Origin: Candidatus Bathyarchaeota archaeon
GTDB taxonomy: Archaea > Thermoproteota > Bathyarchaeia > TCS64
NCBI GenBank assembly: GCA_026014515.1
Contig: JAOZIG010000114.1
Span: 1 to 26,577 of the forward strand
Direction of reading: 5' to 3'
Length of the DNA stretch: 26,577 nucleotides
In this document: one piece after another, positions 9,111 to 15,713 of the stretch
Position numbering within the stretch: the first letter of the stretch is position 1
How the letters are laid out: the number at the start of each line of letters is the position of its first letter
Translations under genes and position numbers: made by a program
Notes under the pieces: model-generated
What the model saw: the letters and a program-made list of their open reading frames with translations, nothing else
The model's database searches: none
What the model was told of the DNA's origin: nothing

Positions 9111-9120
9111 AATATATACG
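9111..9120 (-). promoter_or_regulatory. TATA box of the CoA-transferase operon
   Basis: The minus strand reads CGTATATATT, a near-ideal archaeal TATA box. A start of transcription about 25-27 bases downstream falls near 9088, inside the longest open frame, which argues for the shorter subunit A. Confidence 0.6.
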
Positions 9121-9162
9121 GTTCTTTGAGGACTTGATGTTTTCGCCAAGTGAAAGAAAAAA

Positions 9163-10119
9163 TTAGTAGATTCCCCGGTCTCCACTCCAGAGAAGCTTGT
9201 TCAAGGCGATGAGATACTTGTCTCGCCAAGCCTCAAGCTCCTCAAGACTCATACCTCCAACCATATCATCAACACCATCAACAGCCTTGGATTTCACAGA
9301 CTCTGGGAACTCTGTCCACTGAGCCATATCCTTAAGCCATTCCTGTTTTTTGACACCGATATGATCCATGAGGTACTCTATGCCTCCCTTACCGCCGCCA
9401 AGGTGATAAACGAGGAATGGGCCCATCATGGCCCACCTGATACCCGGACCAGCCATAATCGCTTTATCCACATCCTCAACAGACGCGATACCACGATCAA
9501 CAATATCCAACGCTTCTCTCCAGAGAGCTACGCTTATCCTGTTAGCGATTAATCCCGGTGCTTCCTTCTTGAGCACCACAGGGACTCTGCCTATATCTTC
9601 CATCAGCTTGTATGTCTTGTCAATGGTCTCCTTGCTTGTCTTGGGGCTTGGACTTATCTCAACCAATGGCACAAGATGCACTGGGTTCCATGGGTGGGCT
9701 ACTATGGCGCGTTCTGGGTGGTGTTTCATGTCGCGTCCTATCTCGCTCATCATGTACCCTGATGTGCTGCTGGCGAAGATCACCTCTGGTGGAGCTAACT
9801 CATCCATCTCAGCATATAGTGGACACTTGACCTCAAGGCTCTCAAAAACAGACTCAATGACAAAATCTATGCCATCAAGGGCTTCCTTGAGGCTCGTTGT
9901 AGTTGATAATCGTTTTTTTGCTGCCTCTGGGTCTGTCCCGAGACCAGCATCAACCAAGACGTCAATATGGTGTTCAATTCGTTTCACGGCCTCAGCTAGT
10001 TTTTCCTCTGTGAGGTCTTGGAGTACCACCTTGTATCCTTTTAGTGTGAGTAGTGCTGCCCAGCTTTGTCCTACTAGTCCTGAGCCGACGCATGCTACAT
10101 GCTCAATAGTATCAATCAT
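9163..10119 (-). CDS. 3-hydroxyacyl-CoA dehydrogenase-family oxidoreductase (carnitine dehydrogenase / lambda-crystallin type)
   Basis: This 318-residue NAD-dependent dehydrogenase oxidises a 3-hydroxy group. The Rossmann motif GSGLVG (12-17) is followed by Asp34 at the end of the second strand, the NAD-preferring position. The catalytic region 'AHPWNPVHLVPLVEI' holds His141 and Glu153. The 'HPWNP' form and the short C-terminal domain resemble L-carnitine 3-dehydrogenase and L-gulonate 3-dehydrogenase (lambda-crystallin) as much as 3-hydroxybutyryl-CoA dehydrogenase, so the substrate is open. It sits between the CoA-transferase operon and a divergent aminotransferase. A T-rich run (TTTTTTCTTT on the minus strand) just after the stop may end its transcript. 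Confidence 0.87.
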   Translation of the reverse strand: MIDTIEHVACVGSGLVGQSWAALLTLKGYKVVLQDLTEEKLAEAVKRIEHHIDVLVDAGLGTDPEAAKKRLSTTTSLKEALDGIDFVIESVFESLEVKCPLYAEMDELAPPEVIFASSTSGYMMSEIGRDMKHHPERAIVAHPWNPVHLVPLVEISPSPKTSKETIDKTYKLMEDIGRVPVVLKKEAPGLIANRISVALWREALDIVDRGIASVEDVDKAIMAGPGIRWAMMGPFLVYHLGGGKGGIEYLMDHIGVKKQEWLKDMAQWTEFPESVKSKAVDGVDDMVGGMSLEELEAWRDKYLIALNKLLWSGDRGIY

Positions 10120-10199
10120 GAGTATTCTGTGGGGCTTCGTATGTTTCTGGTTTTCCCTCTAGTAGTTAGCGTTAAGTTATCATAATACACAGTTTATCC
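10120..10199. promoter_or_regulatory. divergent promoter region (dehydrogenase / aminotransferase)
   Basis: An 80-base gap between opposite start codons. The A/T-rich stretch about 10171-10188 ('GTTAAGTTATCATAATAC') can serve as TATA element on the plus strand close to the aminotransferase ATG, and on the minus strand contains TTATGATAACTTAA upstream of the dehydrogenase. The plus-strand leader would be very short. Shared control of the two genes is plausible. Confidence 0.4.
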
Positions 10200-11519
10200 A
10201 TGTCAGGCAGTCACATTTTCACACGTGGATCAATGACGCTCCACGAGATGGTAAAAGGAGAAGGAATCTACCTCTGGAGTAGAGACGGACACAAATTCAT
10301 AGATGGAAGCGCGGGGCCCATCTGCGTCAACATCGGACACGGTGTCAAAGAAGTAACAGACGCAGTTAAGAAACAGATGGATGAGGTCAGCTACGTCCAC
10401 AGCAGCCACTTCACAACAAAATCAGTCAAAGACGCAGCAGACAAGCTAGCAGAACTAGCTCCCCCGACCCTCAACTATGTATTCTTCAGCTGCGGAGGCT
10501 CAGAAGCCACAGAGTCAGCAGCCAAGATGGCGCGTCAGTATCATCTGTTGAACAATGGACCAAAACGCAGCAAGGTCATCGCAAGATGGCAAAGCTACCA
10601 TGGAAACACCCTTGGAGCCCTTAGCATGTCTGGGAACATCGCCCGACGAAGACGATTCGCCCCCATGCTAGTAGACTTCCCCCACATACCTCCCTGTTAC
10701 TGTTATAGGTGCTGGTTCGGGAAGACCTGTGACTCATGCGACCTAGAATGTGCTAGGGCACTGGATATGCAGATAAGAGCCACTGGACCCGAATATGTCT
10801 CAGCCTTCATCTCAGAGCCCTTCGTAGGAGCCACACTGGGCAGCTTACCCGCTGCACCCGGCTACTTCCAGTTGATACGCGAGATATGCAATGAACACGG
10901 CGTGTTATTCATCAGTGACGAGGTTATGACTGGTCTCGGAAGAACAGGCAAGATGTGGGGTATCGACCACTGGGAGACCATCCCCGATATCATAGCTACA
11001 GCTAAGGGCTTAGCAGGAGGGTACCTGCCTCTTGGAGCCACGATAGCCAGTGATAAGGTGTTTGAGGGCTTTGGTGAGCCTTTTGCTCATGGTCATACTT
11101 ATGGTAGTCACCCTGTTGTCTGTGCTGCTGGTGGAGCCGTTCTTGATTATATGGTGAAGCATAACCTCGTTGAGAACTCAAGGGTCACCGGCGAGTACAT
11201 GCATAAACAGCTACAAGACCTCTATGATCACCCCTCCGTAGGCGATATCAGGGGTAAAGGCTTGTTTGCGGGTATAGAGTTCGTGAAAAACAAGGATACC
11301 AAGGAACCATACGATCCATGTGTAGGCTTCAACGGAAGAGTCGTTGAACAATGCTATGAGAATGGTTTGCTGGTCTACCCCGGTTCAGGCACAATTGACG
11401 GGGTCAGAGGCGACCACATACAGGTTGCGCCACCATTGATTGCTACCAAGGAAGAGGTTGATCTGATAATCGAGCTTCTCGACAAGTCCATTGGCGAGGT
11501 TGAGGCTCAGGTCCTCTAG
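10200..11519 (+). CDS. class III pyridoxal-phosphate aminotransferase
   Basis: A 439-residue fold-type I aminotransferase of the omega-amino-acid/4-aminobutyrate group. PLP contacts are 'SCGGSEATESA' (98-108), 'SYHGNTLGAL' (132-141), 'FISDEVMTGLGRTG' with Asp240, and the Schiff-base lysine in 'ATAKGLAGGYLP' (Lys269). A cysteine-dense insert follows 'HIPP', with six Cys at 166, 168, 171, 177, 180 and 184; relatives of this subgroup carry a similar 'YCYRCPFG' stretch. The amino donor (beta- or omega-amino acid) cannot be fixed. It is divergent from the hydroxyacyl-CoA dehydrogenase, consistent with deamination feeding an oxidation and CoA pathway. The last four bases overlap a small convergent gene. 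Confidence 0.92.
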   Translation: MSGSHIFTRGSMTLHEMVKGEGIYLWSRDGHKFIDGSAGPICVNIGHGVKEVTDAVKKQMDEVSYVHSSHFTTKSVKDAADKLAELAPPTLNYVFFSCGGSEATESAAKMARQYHLLNNGPKRSKVIARWQSYHGNTLGALSMSGNIARRRRFAPMLVDFPHIPPCYCYRCWFGKTCDSCDLECARALDMQIRATGPEYVSAFISEPFVGATLGSLPAAPGYFQLIREICNEHGVLFISDEVMTGLGRTGKMWGIDHWETIPDIIATAKGLAGGYLPLGATIASDKVFEGFGEPFAHGHTYGSHPVVCAAGGAVLDYMVKHNLVENSRVTGEYMHKQLQDLYDHPSVGDIRGKGLFAGIEFVKNKDTKEPYDPCVGFNGRVVEQCYENGLLVYPGSGTIDGVRGDHIQVAPPLIATKEEVDLIIELLDKSIGEVEAQVL

Positions 11520-11692
11520 TCTATTGGTTTGTAGAAGGCTTCTAGGGTTTCCTCTTCTTTCAATATCTTCAGGTGTTTTCGCTCATCTATGCTGTAGAAC
11601 TGCATCATGAGCTTGTTTTCTCCGGGATCAAGCTTCTTAACGCTGGGTTTGACCACTTTTTCCTTGTTTTCCGGGTCATCTACCTGCTTCAT
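11516..11692 (-). CDS. small charged hypothetical protein, 58 residues
   Basis: I do not recognise this protein. The frame runs from ATG (11692) to TAG (11516-11518), and a GGGTG ribosome site lies eight bases upstream of the ATG. The product begins MKQVDDPENKEKVV and ends in ETLEAFYKPID; it is very rich in Lys, Glu and Asp, with no membrane segment and no cysteine. A 'NKLMMQFYSIDERKH' core may form a short hydrophobic patch. It lies 89 bases downstream of metG on the same strand, so it may be on the metG transcript, and overlaps the end of the aminotransferase gene by four bases. The good ribosome site and amino acid make-up support a real gene; homologues are unknown to me. Confidence 0.5.
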   Translation of the reverse strand: MKQVDDPENKEKVVKPSVKKLDPGENKLMMQFYSIDERKHLKILKEEETLEAFYKPID

Positions 11693-11781
11693 CAAGTGTG
11701 CACCCAGTAAAATACTGTAAAAAGATGAATATTAGGGACCTTGTGAAACCGAGTGGAACGAGTGTTCAAATAAGGGGTGGA

Positions 11782-14538
11782 TTATCGTATCCTACCGTTT
11801 ACGACTTTTTCCAGCTTGATCTCCTCGGTGCTGGTCCGTAGCTGCTTCCCCTGCAGGTACGCGTAGCCGTCTTTTGCCTCAAGAGTGTACTTCATAAAGT
11901 CGCTGAAACCGATCTTATCGGTCTTAAACTCCTCAACTCCCTCAACATACACCTGATCACCCGGTTTACTGTTCTGGGGGTTCAATACACCGACGTTTAC
12001 ACCATCATCCCCTGCTAATAGCATGCCCTCACTGGGCTCACCCCTGAGCACGGCTGGCTCAAGGTTGGTTACAACTACAAGGTGTTTGCCTAGTAGGTCA
12101 TTGGGGTCCGTGTAGAATGGTTTGAGTCCAGCGCATAGCTGACGTTGCTCATCTCCTAAGTCGATCTTCAGGACGTAGAGCTTGTCTGCGTTGGGGTGAT
12201 CCCTGATCTCAACTACCTTGGCGACCTTGAGGTTCAAAGCCGAGATATCAGTCTTGTTCAGCAGCCTATACTTGCCTCCGCAGTACTTGGTGATGAGTTC
12301 ACACATCTCTGTGATGGCTTCCTCCAAGTATAGCCCAGTGGTTTCACTGTTTCCCTGAACATAGAGTAAGAGATTCTTGCTGTCGAGACCAGTCTTTGTG
12401 TGCTGTCCCTGTTTGACGTCTAGCCAGCAGAGTATCTTCTGGTCATCCATGAACGCGAACTTACCTGCTTGAACCTTTTCCGGCTCTGTCTCGCCTAGTG
12501 GGATGTATAGCTCGTTGCCTTTGGTTACGGCTAGTCGGAGGTTTCCCTTGATGTTATCCAAGTCGTGGAGTCCCGCGCTGATTAGTTTCTTGGCTGATAC
12601 CAGATTGTAGCTGTCTACGGCTGTATTGATGGTTGGTAGTCCCCCGTTCTCCTTCACCATCTTCACAAGGTACTCGGCGCTGTTCTCGACATCAACCTTG
12701 AACTTCTTGTATATCTCGTTGTAAGCATCCACTATTGGGTTGCCTTCAAGCTCGATCTCTTTGATCTCCTCGGCTGCCTCCTTCTTGAGCTTATCAAGCT
12801 CGCCACTGGATTTCTTGATCTCAACACCCTCGATAACCGCCAGCTTAACATCAATACCCAATCTTTCAATCTTAGAGTCGATGCTGAAGTTGATCTCACG
12901 CTCAACTGGCTCCGGTTCAGGTGTCTTGATCTCGATGGGCTCAATCTTTCTGAGTATGATCTCAGCTTTGCCTAGTTTGTGGTCCTCGACTCGTTTATCC
13001 AAGTCCGCCCATTTCAGATCAAAGAGGTTTAGCTGTTTCTCGACTTTCTCAGCGAATAAGGGCATCACTGGTTTGATCATGATTGCTATGTTCTTGACGA
13101 TGTTCACACAGTCTGTAAGCACTCTTTGTGTCTTCTCTGGTTCAGTCTTCTTCAGCTCCCATGGAGCGTTATCTTGGAAGTACTTGTTTCCGATGCTGCC
13201 TATCTCAAGTATCCTGTTGATGGCATCACGGTACTCAAGGTTCTCGTATGCCTCATAGACCTTCAACGACTTCTCATAAACGTCTTTGATGAGCGCCTCG
13301 TCCTCGATCTTTGTTGTCTCGCCCTTGAAGTTCTTCCCAGTGAAGCTCATAACCCTGTAGACTAGGTTGGCTAGGTTGCTTACCAGCTCGTTATTGATTC
13401 TGTTTTCAAGGTTCTTAAGATCAAGATCGATGTCTGTCATGGTGTGGCTCAGGTTCGCTGCATAGTAGAATCTGAGTAGCTCCGGGTCAAGGTGCTCTGC
13501 GAAATCATCTGATGTAAGGAATGTACCTCTGCTCTTGCTCATCTTCTCACCATTCACGGTGAGGAATCCGTGGACCACGATGTTGTCTGGTACGTGGAAC
13601 CCGGCTCCGTAGAGTACAGCGGGCCAGAATAGTAAGTGGAAGTAGATGATGTCCTTGCCTATGAAGTGGATTATCTCGTGATCATCTGTCTGCCAGATGT
13701 CATCAGCGGTGAAGTCCTTGTCCTTACAGTAGTTGGCTGTGGACGCGATATAGCCTATTGGTGCGTCAAGCCAGACATAGAAATATTTGTCCTCCTCGCC
13801 GGGAATCTTGAACCCAAAGTATGGGCCGTCACGGCTGATACACCAGTCTTCTAGTCCCTCGTTTACCCAAGTGAGTATCTGGTTCCTGATCTCAGGTTGA
13901 AGTCTCTTGTTGTTTGTCAACCAGTCTCTGAGCCAATCTGTAAAGTCTCCTAATTTGAAGAAGTAGTGTAAACTGTTCTTCCTGATGGGCGTTGCTCCAC
14001 AGATACTACAGTATGGGTTCACCAAGTCTGTTGTGCTATAAGCCGAGTTACATTTCTCGCAAGCATCACCATACTGGTCCTGTGCCCCACAATTAGGACA
14101 TGTACCTTTCACATACCTGTCTGGGAGGTACCTTTCACAGTTCTCGCAGTAGGTTAGCTCTATTTCTTTCGTGTATATGTGTCCAGCGTCTTTGAGCCTA
14201 TTGAATATGAGCTCAGTATAGTACTGGTTCTCGGGACTATTCGTGCTATAGTAGCTCGCATAGTCGATCAGATACTTGTCATAGGTTTCTTTGTGCTCAG
14301 TATACCAGCGCCCAATGAACTCCTCAGGGGTTACACCCTCCTTGGCTGCATTGATCTCTATCGGTGTGCCGTGAGTATCTTCTGCGCCACAGTAGAAGGC
14401 ATCTCTGCCAGTCATCTTAAGATACCGCACATAGATGTCTGTCTGGACGTTCTCCACCATATGCCCTATGTGGACGGGTCCGTTTGCGTAGATTAACGCG
14501 GATGTGATTAGGGTTTTCTTATTACTAATGTCTGTCAG
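11782..14538 (-). CDS. metG: methionyl-tRNA synthetase with inserted B3/B4 domain
   Basis: This cytosolic enzyme charges tRNA-Met. Its 918 residues exceed the 650-750 usual for archaeal MetRS with a C-terminal domain. In order: the 'NGPVHIGHM' signature (19-27); zinc knuckles with Cys pairs near 131/134, 147/150, 160/163 and 177/180; 'KMSKS' (332-336); a helical anticodon-binding domain (about 380-530); a B3/B4 domain like that of PheRS beta (about 555-760; 'LPTINTAVDSYNLVS', 'GLHDLDNIKGNLRL', 'GQHTKT'); then the EMAP/Trbp111-type tRNA-binding domain (about 764-870). The first ATG (14460) lies inside the HIGH motif and would cut it. Upstream, before a stop at 14551, no ATG, GTG or TTG exists; a CTG at 14538 with AGGAGG eight bases before it is the best start. 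The B3/B4 insertion is unusual. Confidence 0.93.
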   Translation of the reverse strand: MTDISNKKTLITSALIYANGPVHIGHMVENVQTDIYVRYLKMTGRDAFYCGAEDTHGTPIEINAAKEGVTPEEFIGRWYTEHKETYDKYLIDYASYYSTNSPENQYYTELIFNRLKDAGHIYTKEIELTYCENCERYLPDRYVKGTCPNCGAQDQYGDACEKCNSAYSTTDLVNPYCSICGATPIRKNSLHYFFKLGDFTDWLRDWLTNNKRLQPEIRNQILTWVNEGLEDWCISRDGPYFGFKIPGEEDKYFYVWLDAPIGYIASTANYCKDKDFTADDIWQTDDHEIIHFIGKDIIYFHLLFWPAVLYGAGFHVPDNIVVHGFLTVNGEKMSKSRGTFLTSDDFAEHLDPELLRFYYAANLSHTMTDIDLDLKNLENRINNELVSNLANLVYRVMSFTGKNFKGETTKIEDEALIKDVYEKSLKVYEAYENLEYRDAINRILEIGSIGNKYFQDNAPWELKKTEPEKTQRVLTDCVNIVKNIAIMIKPVMPLFAEKVEKQLNLFDLKWADLDKRVEDHKLGKAEIILRKIEPIEIKTPEPEPVEREINFSIDSKIERLGIDVKLAVIEGVEIKKSSGELDKLKKEAAEEIKEIELEGNPIVDAYNEIYKKFKVDVENSAEYLVKMVKENGGLPTINTAVDSYNLVSAKKLISAGLHDLDNIKGNLRLAVTKGNELYIPLGETEPEKVQAGKFAFMDDQKILCWLDVKQGQHTKTGLDSKNLLLYVQGNSETTGLYLEEAITEMCELITKYCGGKYRLLNKTDISALNLKVAKVVEIRDHPNADKLYVLKIDLGDEQRQLCAGLKPFYTDPNDLLGKHLVVVTNLEPAVLRGEPSEGMLLAGDDGVNVGVLNPQNSKPGDQVYVEGVEEFKTDKIGFSDFMKYTLEAKDGYAYLQGKQLRTSTEEIKLEKVVNGRIR

Positions 14539-14552
14539 TTTTGGTGCCTCCT
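14536..14552 (-). promoter_or_regulatory. Shine-Dalgarno site and CTG start codon of metG
   Basis: The minus strand carries AGGAGG (complement of 14547-14552), then an 8-base spacer, then CTG (14538-14536) in frame with the MetRS HIGH motif. The in-frame TAG at 14553-14551 overlaps the AGGAGG by two bases, so the start must lie between there and 14470. Apart from CTG only rarer codons such as ATT (14529) are present, at a worse distance. Confidence 0.7.
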
Positions 14553-14578
14553 AAGGTTTGGGTCAACTGGGATGTGCT

Positions 14579-14590
14579 ACAATATAACTC
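14579..14590 (-). promoter_or_regulatory. TATA box of metG
   Basis: The minus strand reads GAGTTATATTGT. Transcription would start near 14558, giving a leader of about 20 bases that contains the AGGAGG site. This fits the CTG start at 14538. Confidence 0.5.
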
Positions 14591-14606
14591 TAAGCCATAA
14601 ACCAAG

Positions 14607-14634
14607 GGTTGATTTATTCGACGCGGAATCAACC
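14607..14634. repeat. perfect 8-base inverted repeat, possible operator
   Basis: GGTTGATT (14607-14614) and AATCAACC (14627-14634) are exact inverted copies separated by 12 bases, so their centres lie 20 bases apart, about two helical turns. ACCAAG also recurs directly at 14601-14606 and 14632-14637. The site lies in the 247-base gap between metG and the divergent membrane gene, 17 bases beyond the metG TATA box. It could bind a dimeric regulator; no T-run follows, so it is not a terminator. Confidence 0.4.
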
Positions 14635-14785
14635 AAGAATAAACATATAATGTGAGTTCGTTTTACACCCCGAATTGTAAGCCTTCAAGGGATTTTACAA
14701 ATAAAAACATATGGATATAGTTCCCAGCGACAAACCTCGTAGACTAAACTCTTATCCACGTCACCGACAATGATCACTGATACCT

Positions 14786-15205
14786 TTGCGTGGAGAAAGG
14801 GAGCCAAGCGGCACAGAGTACGGTATGGCGGCTATACTCACATATTCATCAGTCTATTTCATGAGCTGGATGCTCACACAAAACCCCGGCGAGAAATGGG
14901 TGGTCCTCATCGCATACCCAGTCTACTATATAGGCGCCCTATACCCCGCGTTTCTTCTAGCAAGCAGAGCGAAACACGCGCATCTTCTGATTGGTCTCAA
15001 GTCCGCGGTCTATGGGTGGGCGTTCTCAGGGTTCAGTCTCTGGGTGCTATCAGGAACAACGAGCCTCATCTTCCTCGCTTTGCTGCTCCTCTTCATGCTT
15101 CTAGGTGGCTTTACAGGCTCATACATCAGTCTCAAGCGTCAACTTAGACACGAGACTCTGGTTGCCCTTGAGGAATCAACAAATATCCCTGAGACAGATG
15201 AATAG
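14786..15205 (+). CDS. four-helix membrane protein, module copy 1, first gene (unknown function)
   Basis: I do not recognise the family. The 139 residues have four predicted membrane segments (about 13-31, 39-60, 67-88, 92-116) and a hydrophilic tail. It is a diverged paralogue of the protein at 25421-25912: 'EREPSGTEYGMAAIL' matches 'PKEPTSNDYMAGAIL', 'LKSAVYGWAFS' matches 'LRSALYSWAGS', and 'GGFTGSYI' matches 'GGVLGSYM'. Because the similarity begins before the ATG at 14825, I prefer the TTG at 14786, though it has no clear ribosome site. The next gene starts 12 bases after the stop and is also paralogous to its counterpart, so the two form a unit. The longer plus-strand frame at 14770 is a shadow. 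Confidence 0.75.
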   Translation: MRGEREPSGTEYGMAAILTYSSVYFMSWMLTQNPGEKWVVLIAYPVYYIGALYPAFLLASRAKHAHLLIGLKSAVYGWAFSGFSLWVLSGTTSLIFLALLLLFMLLGGFTGSYISLKRQLRHETLVALEESTNIPETDE

Positions 15206-15217
15206 GCGGAGAAAGGA

Positions 15218-15640
15218 TTGTACTGGGAAATCGAGTTAACACCAGAAGAAATCGAAGAAACTCTTCAAGCAACATACGATAAGATAATCCACTTCAAGAT
15301 GGAGACCATGGCTATCCTCACACTGGAAAGCATCAAACCATGGTCATATGTAGGCGGGGAACTGCTCAGAGCAGCCCTAGCCCCAATCATGCCCGCTTTC
15401 GGTGAGGGGCTTGGTCTTACCAGTGAGAAAATGCTTCAGGTCTTTGAGAAGCGGGAGAACATTGAACGCTTGATTCAGATGATCGAAGAAAGCCTTCAGA
15501 AAGAGGAAGCTGAGCGTAGAGCCAAGAAAAAAGCTGAGAAGGCAGCCAAGGAGGAGCAGAAGAAGCGGGATCAGGCTGTAAAAGATGCTCTCAGAGAAGC
15601 CGAGAAGAAAAACAGGAACTCTTTGTTTAAACTTCCATAA
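15218..15640 (+). CDS. partner protein of membrane module copy 1, coiled-coil tail (unknown function)
   Basis: This 140-residue protein has no recognised family. Residues 1-90 align without gaps to the product of 25953-26342, with 34 identities by my count, including 'LTPEE' near the start, an 'ET..I..LES.KP' block (29-41) and 'VFEK.EN.E.LIQ..E' (75-90). Residues 92-133 are a highly charged Lys/Glu/Ala helix, probably a coiled coil. The C-terminus ends 'NSLFKLP'. The middle (about 30-62) is moderately hydrophobic and may lie on the membrane. The start is TTG with GGAG six bases upstream; the gapless alignment from residue 1 supports it. It follows the four-helix gene by 12 bases and is followed by mutL on the same strand. 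Confidence 0.8.
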   Translation: MYWEIELTPEEIEETLQATYDKIIHFKMETMAILTLESIKPWSYVGGELLRAALAPIMPAFGEGLGLTSEKMLQVFEKRENIERLIQMIEESLQKEEAERRAKKKAEKAAKEEQKKRDQAVKDALREAEKKNRNSLFKLP

Positions 15641-15670
15641 TATTTAGGTTTCTTTGGACGCTGTAAATTA

Positions 15671-15681
15671 GAAATATTTAA
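15671..15681 (+). promoter_or_regulatory. TATA-like box for the mutL operon
   Basis: GAAATATTTAA lies about 38 bases before the ATG at 15714, predicting transcription start near 15702 and a leader of about a dozen bases without a clear ribosome site. Confidence 0.5.
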
Positions 15682-15713
15682 GCGTCGGGTACCGCGACTG
15701 AATATGAAACAGT

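Noticed and set aside
9428..10162. 244-codon plus-strand open frame
   Set aside because: It is antisense to the clearly conserved dehydrogenase, Ser/Thr/Ile-rich as expected for a shadow frame, and has no recognisable domain.
12740..13258. 172-codon plus-strand frame opposite metG
   Set aside because: Antisense shadow of the MetRS anticodon and B3/B4 regions; Ser/Leu-rich and without motifs.
14770..15147. 125-codon plus-strand frame beginning with ATG, overlapping the membrane gene
   Set aside because: The overlapping frame encodes a four-helix protein with a paralogue at 25421-25912; this one is Arg/His/Ser-rich without homology inside the window.
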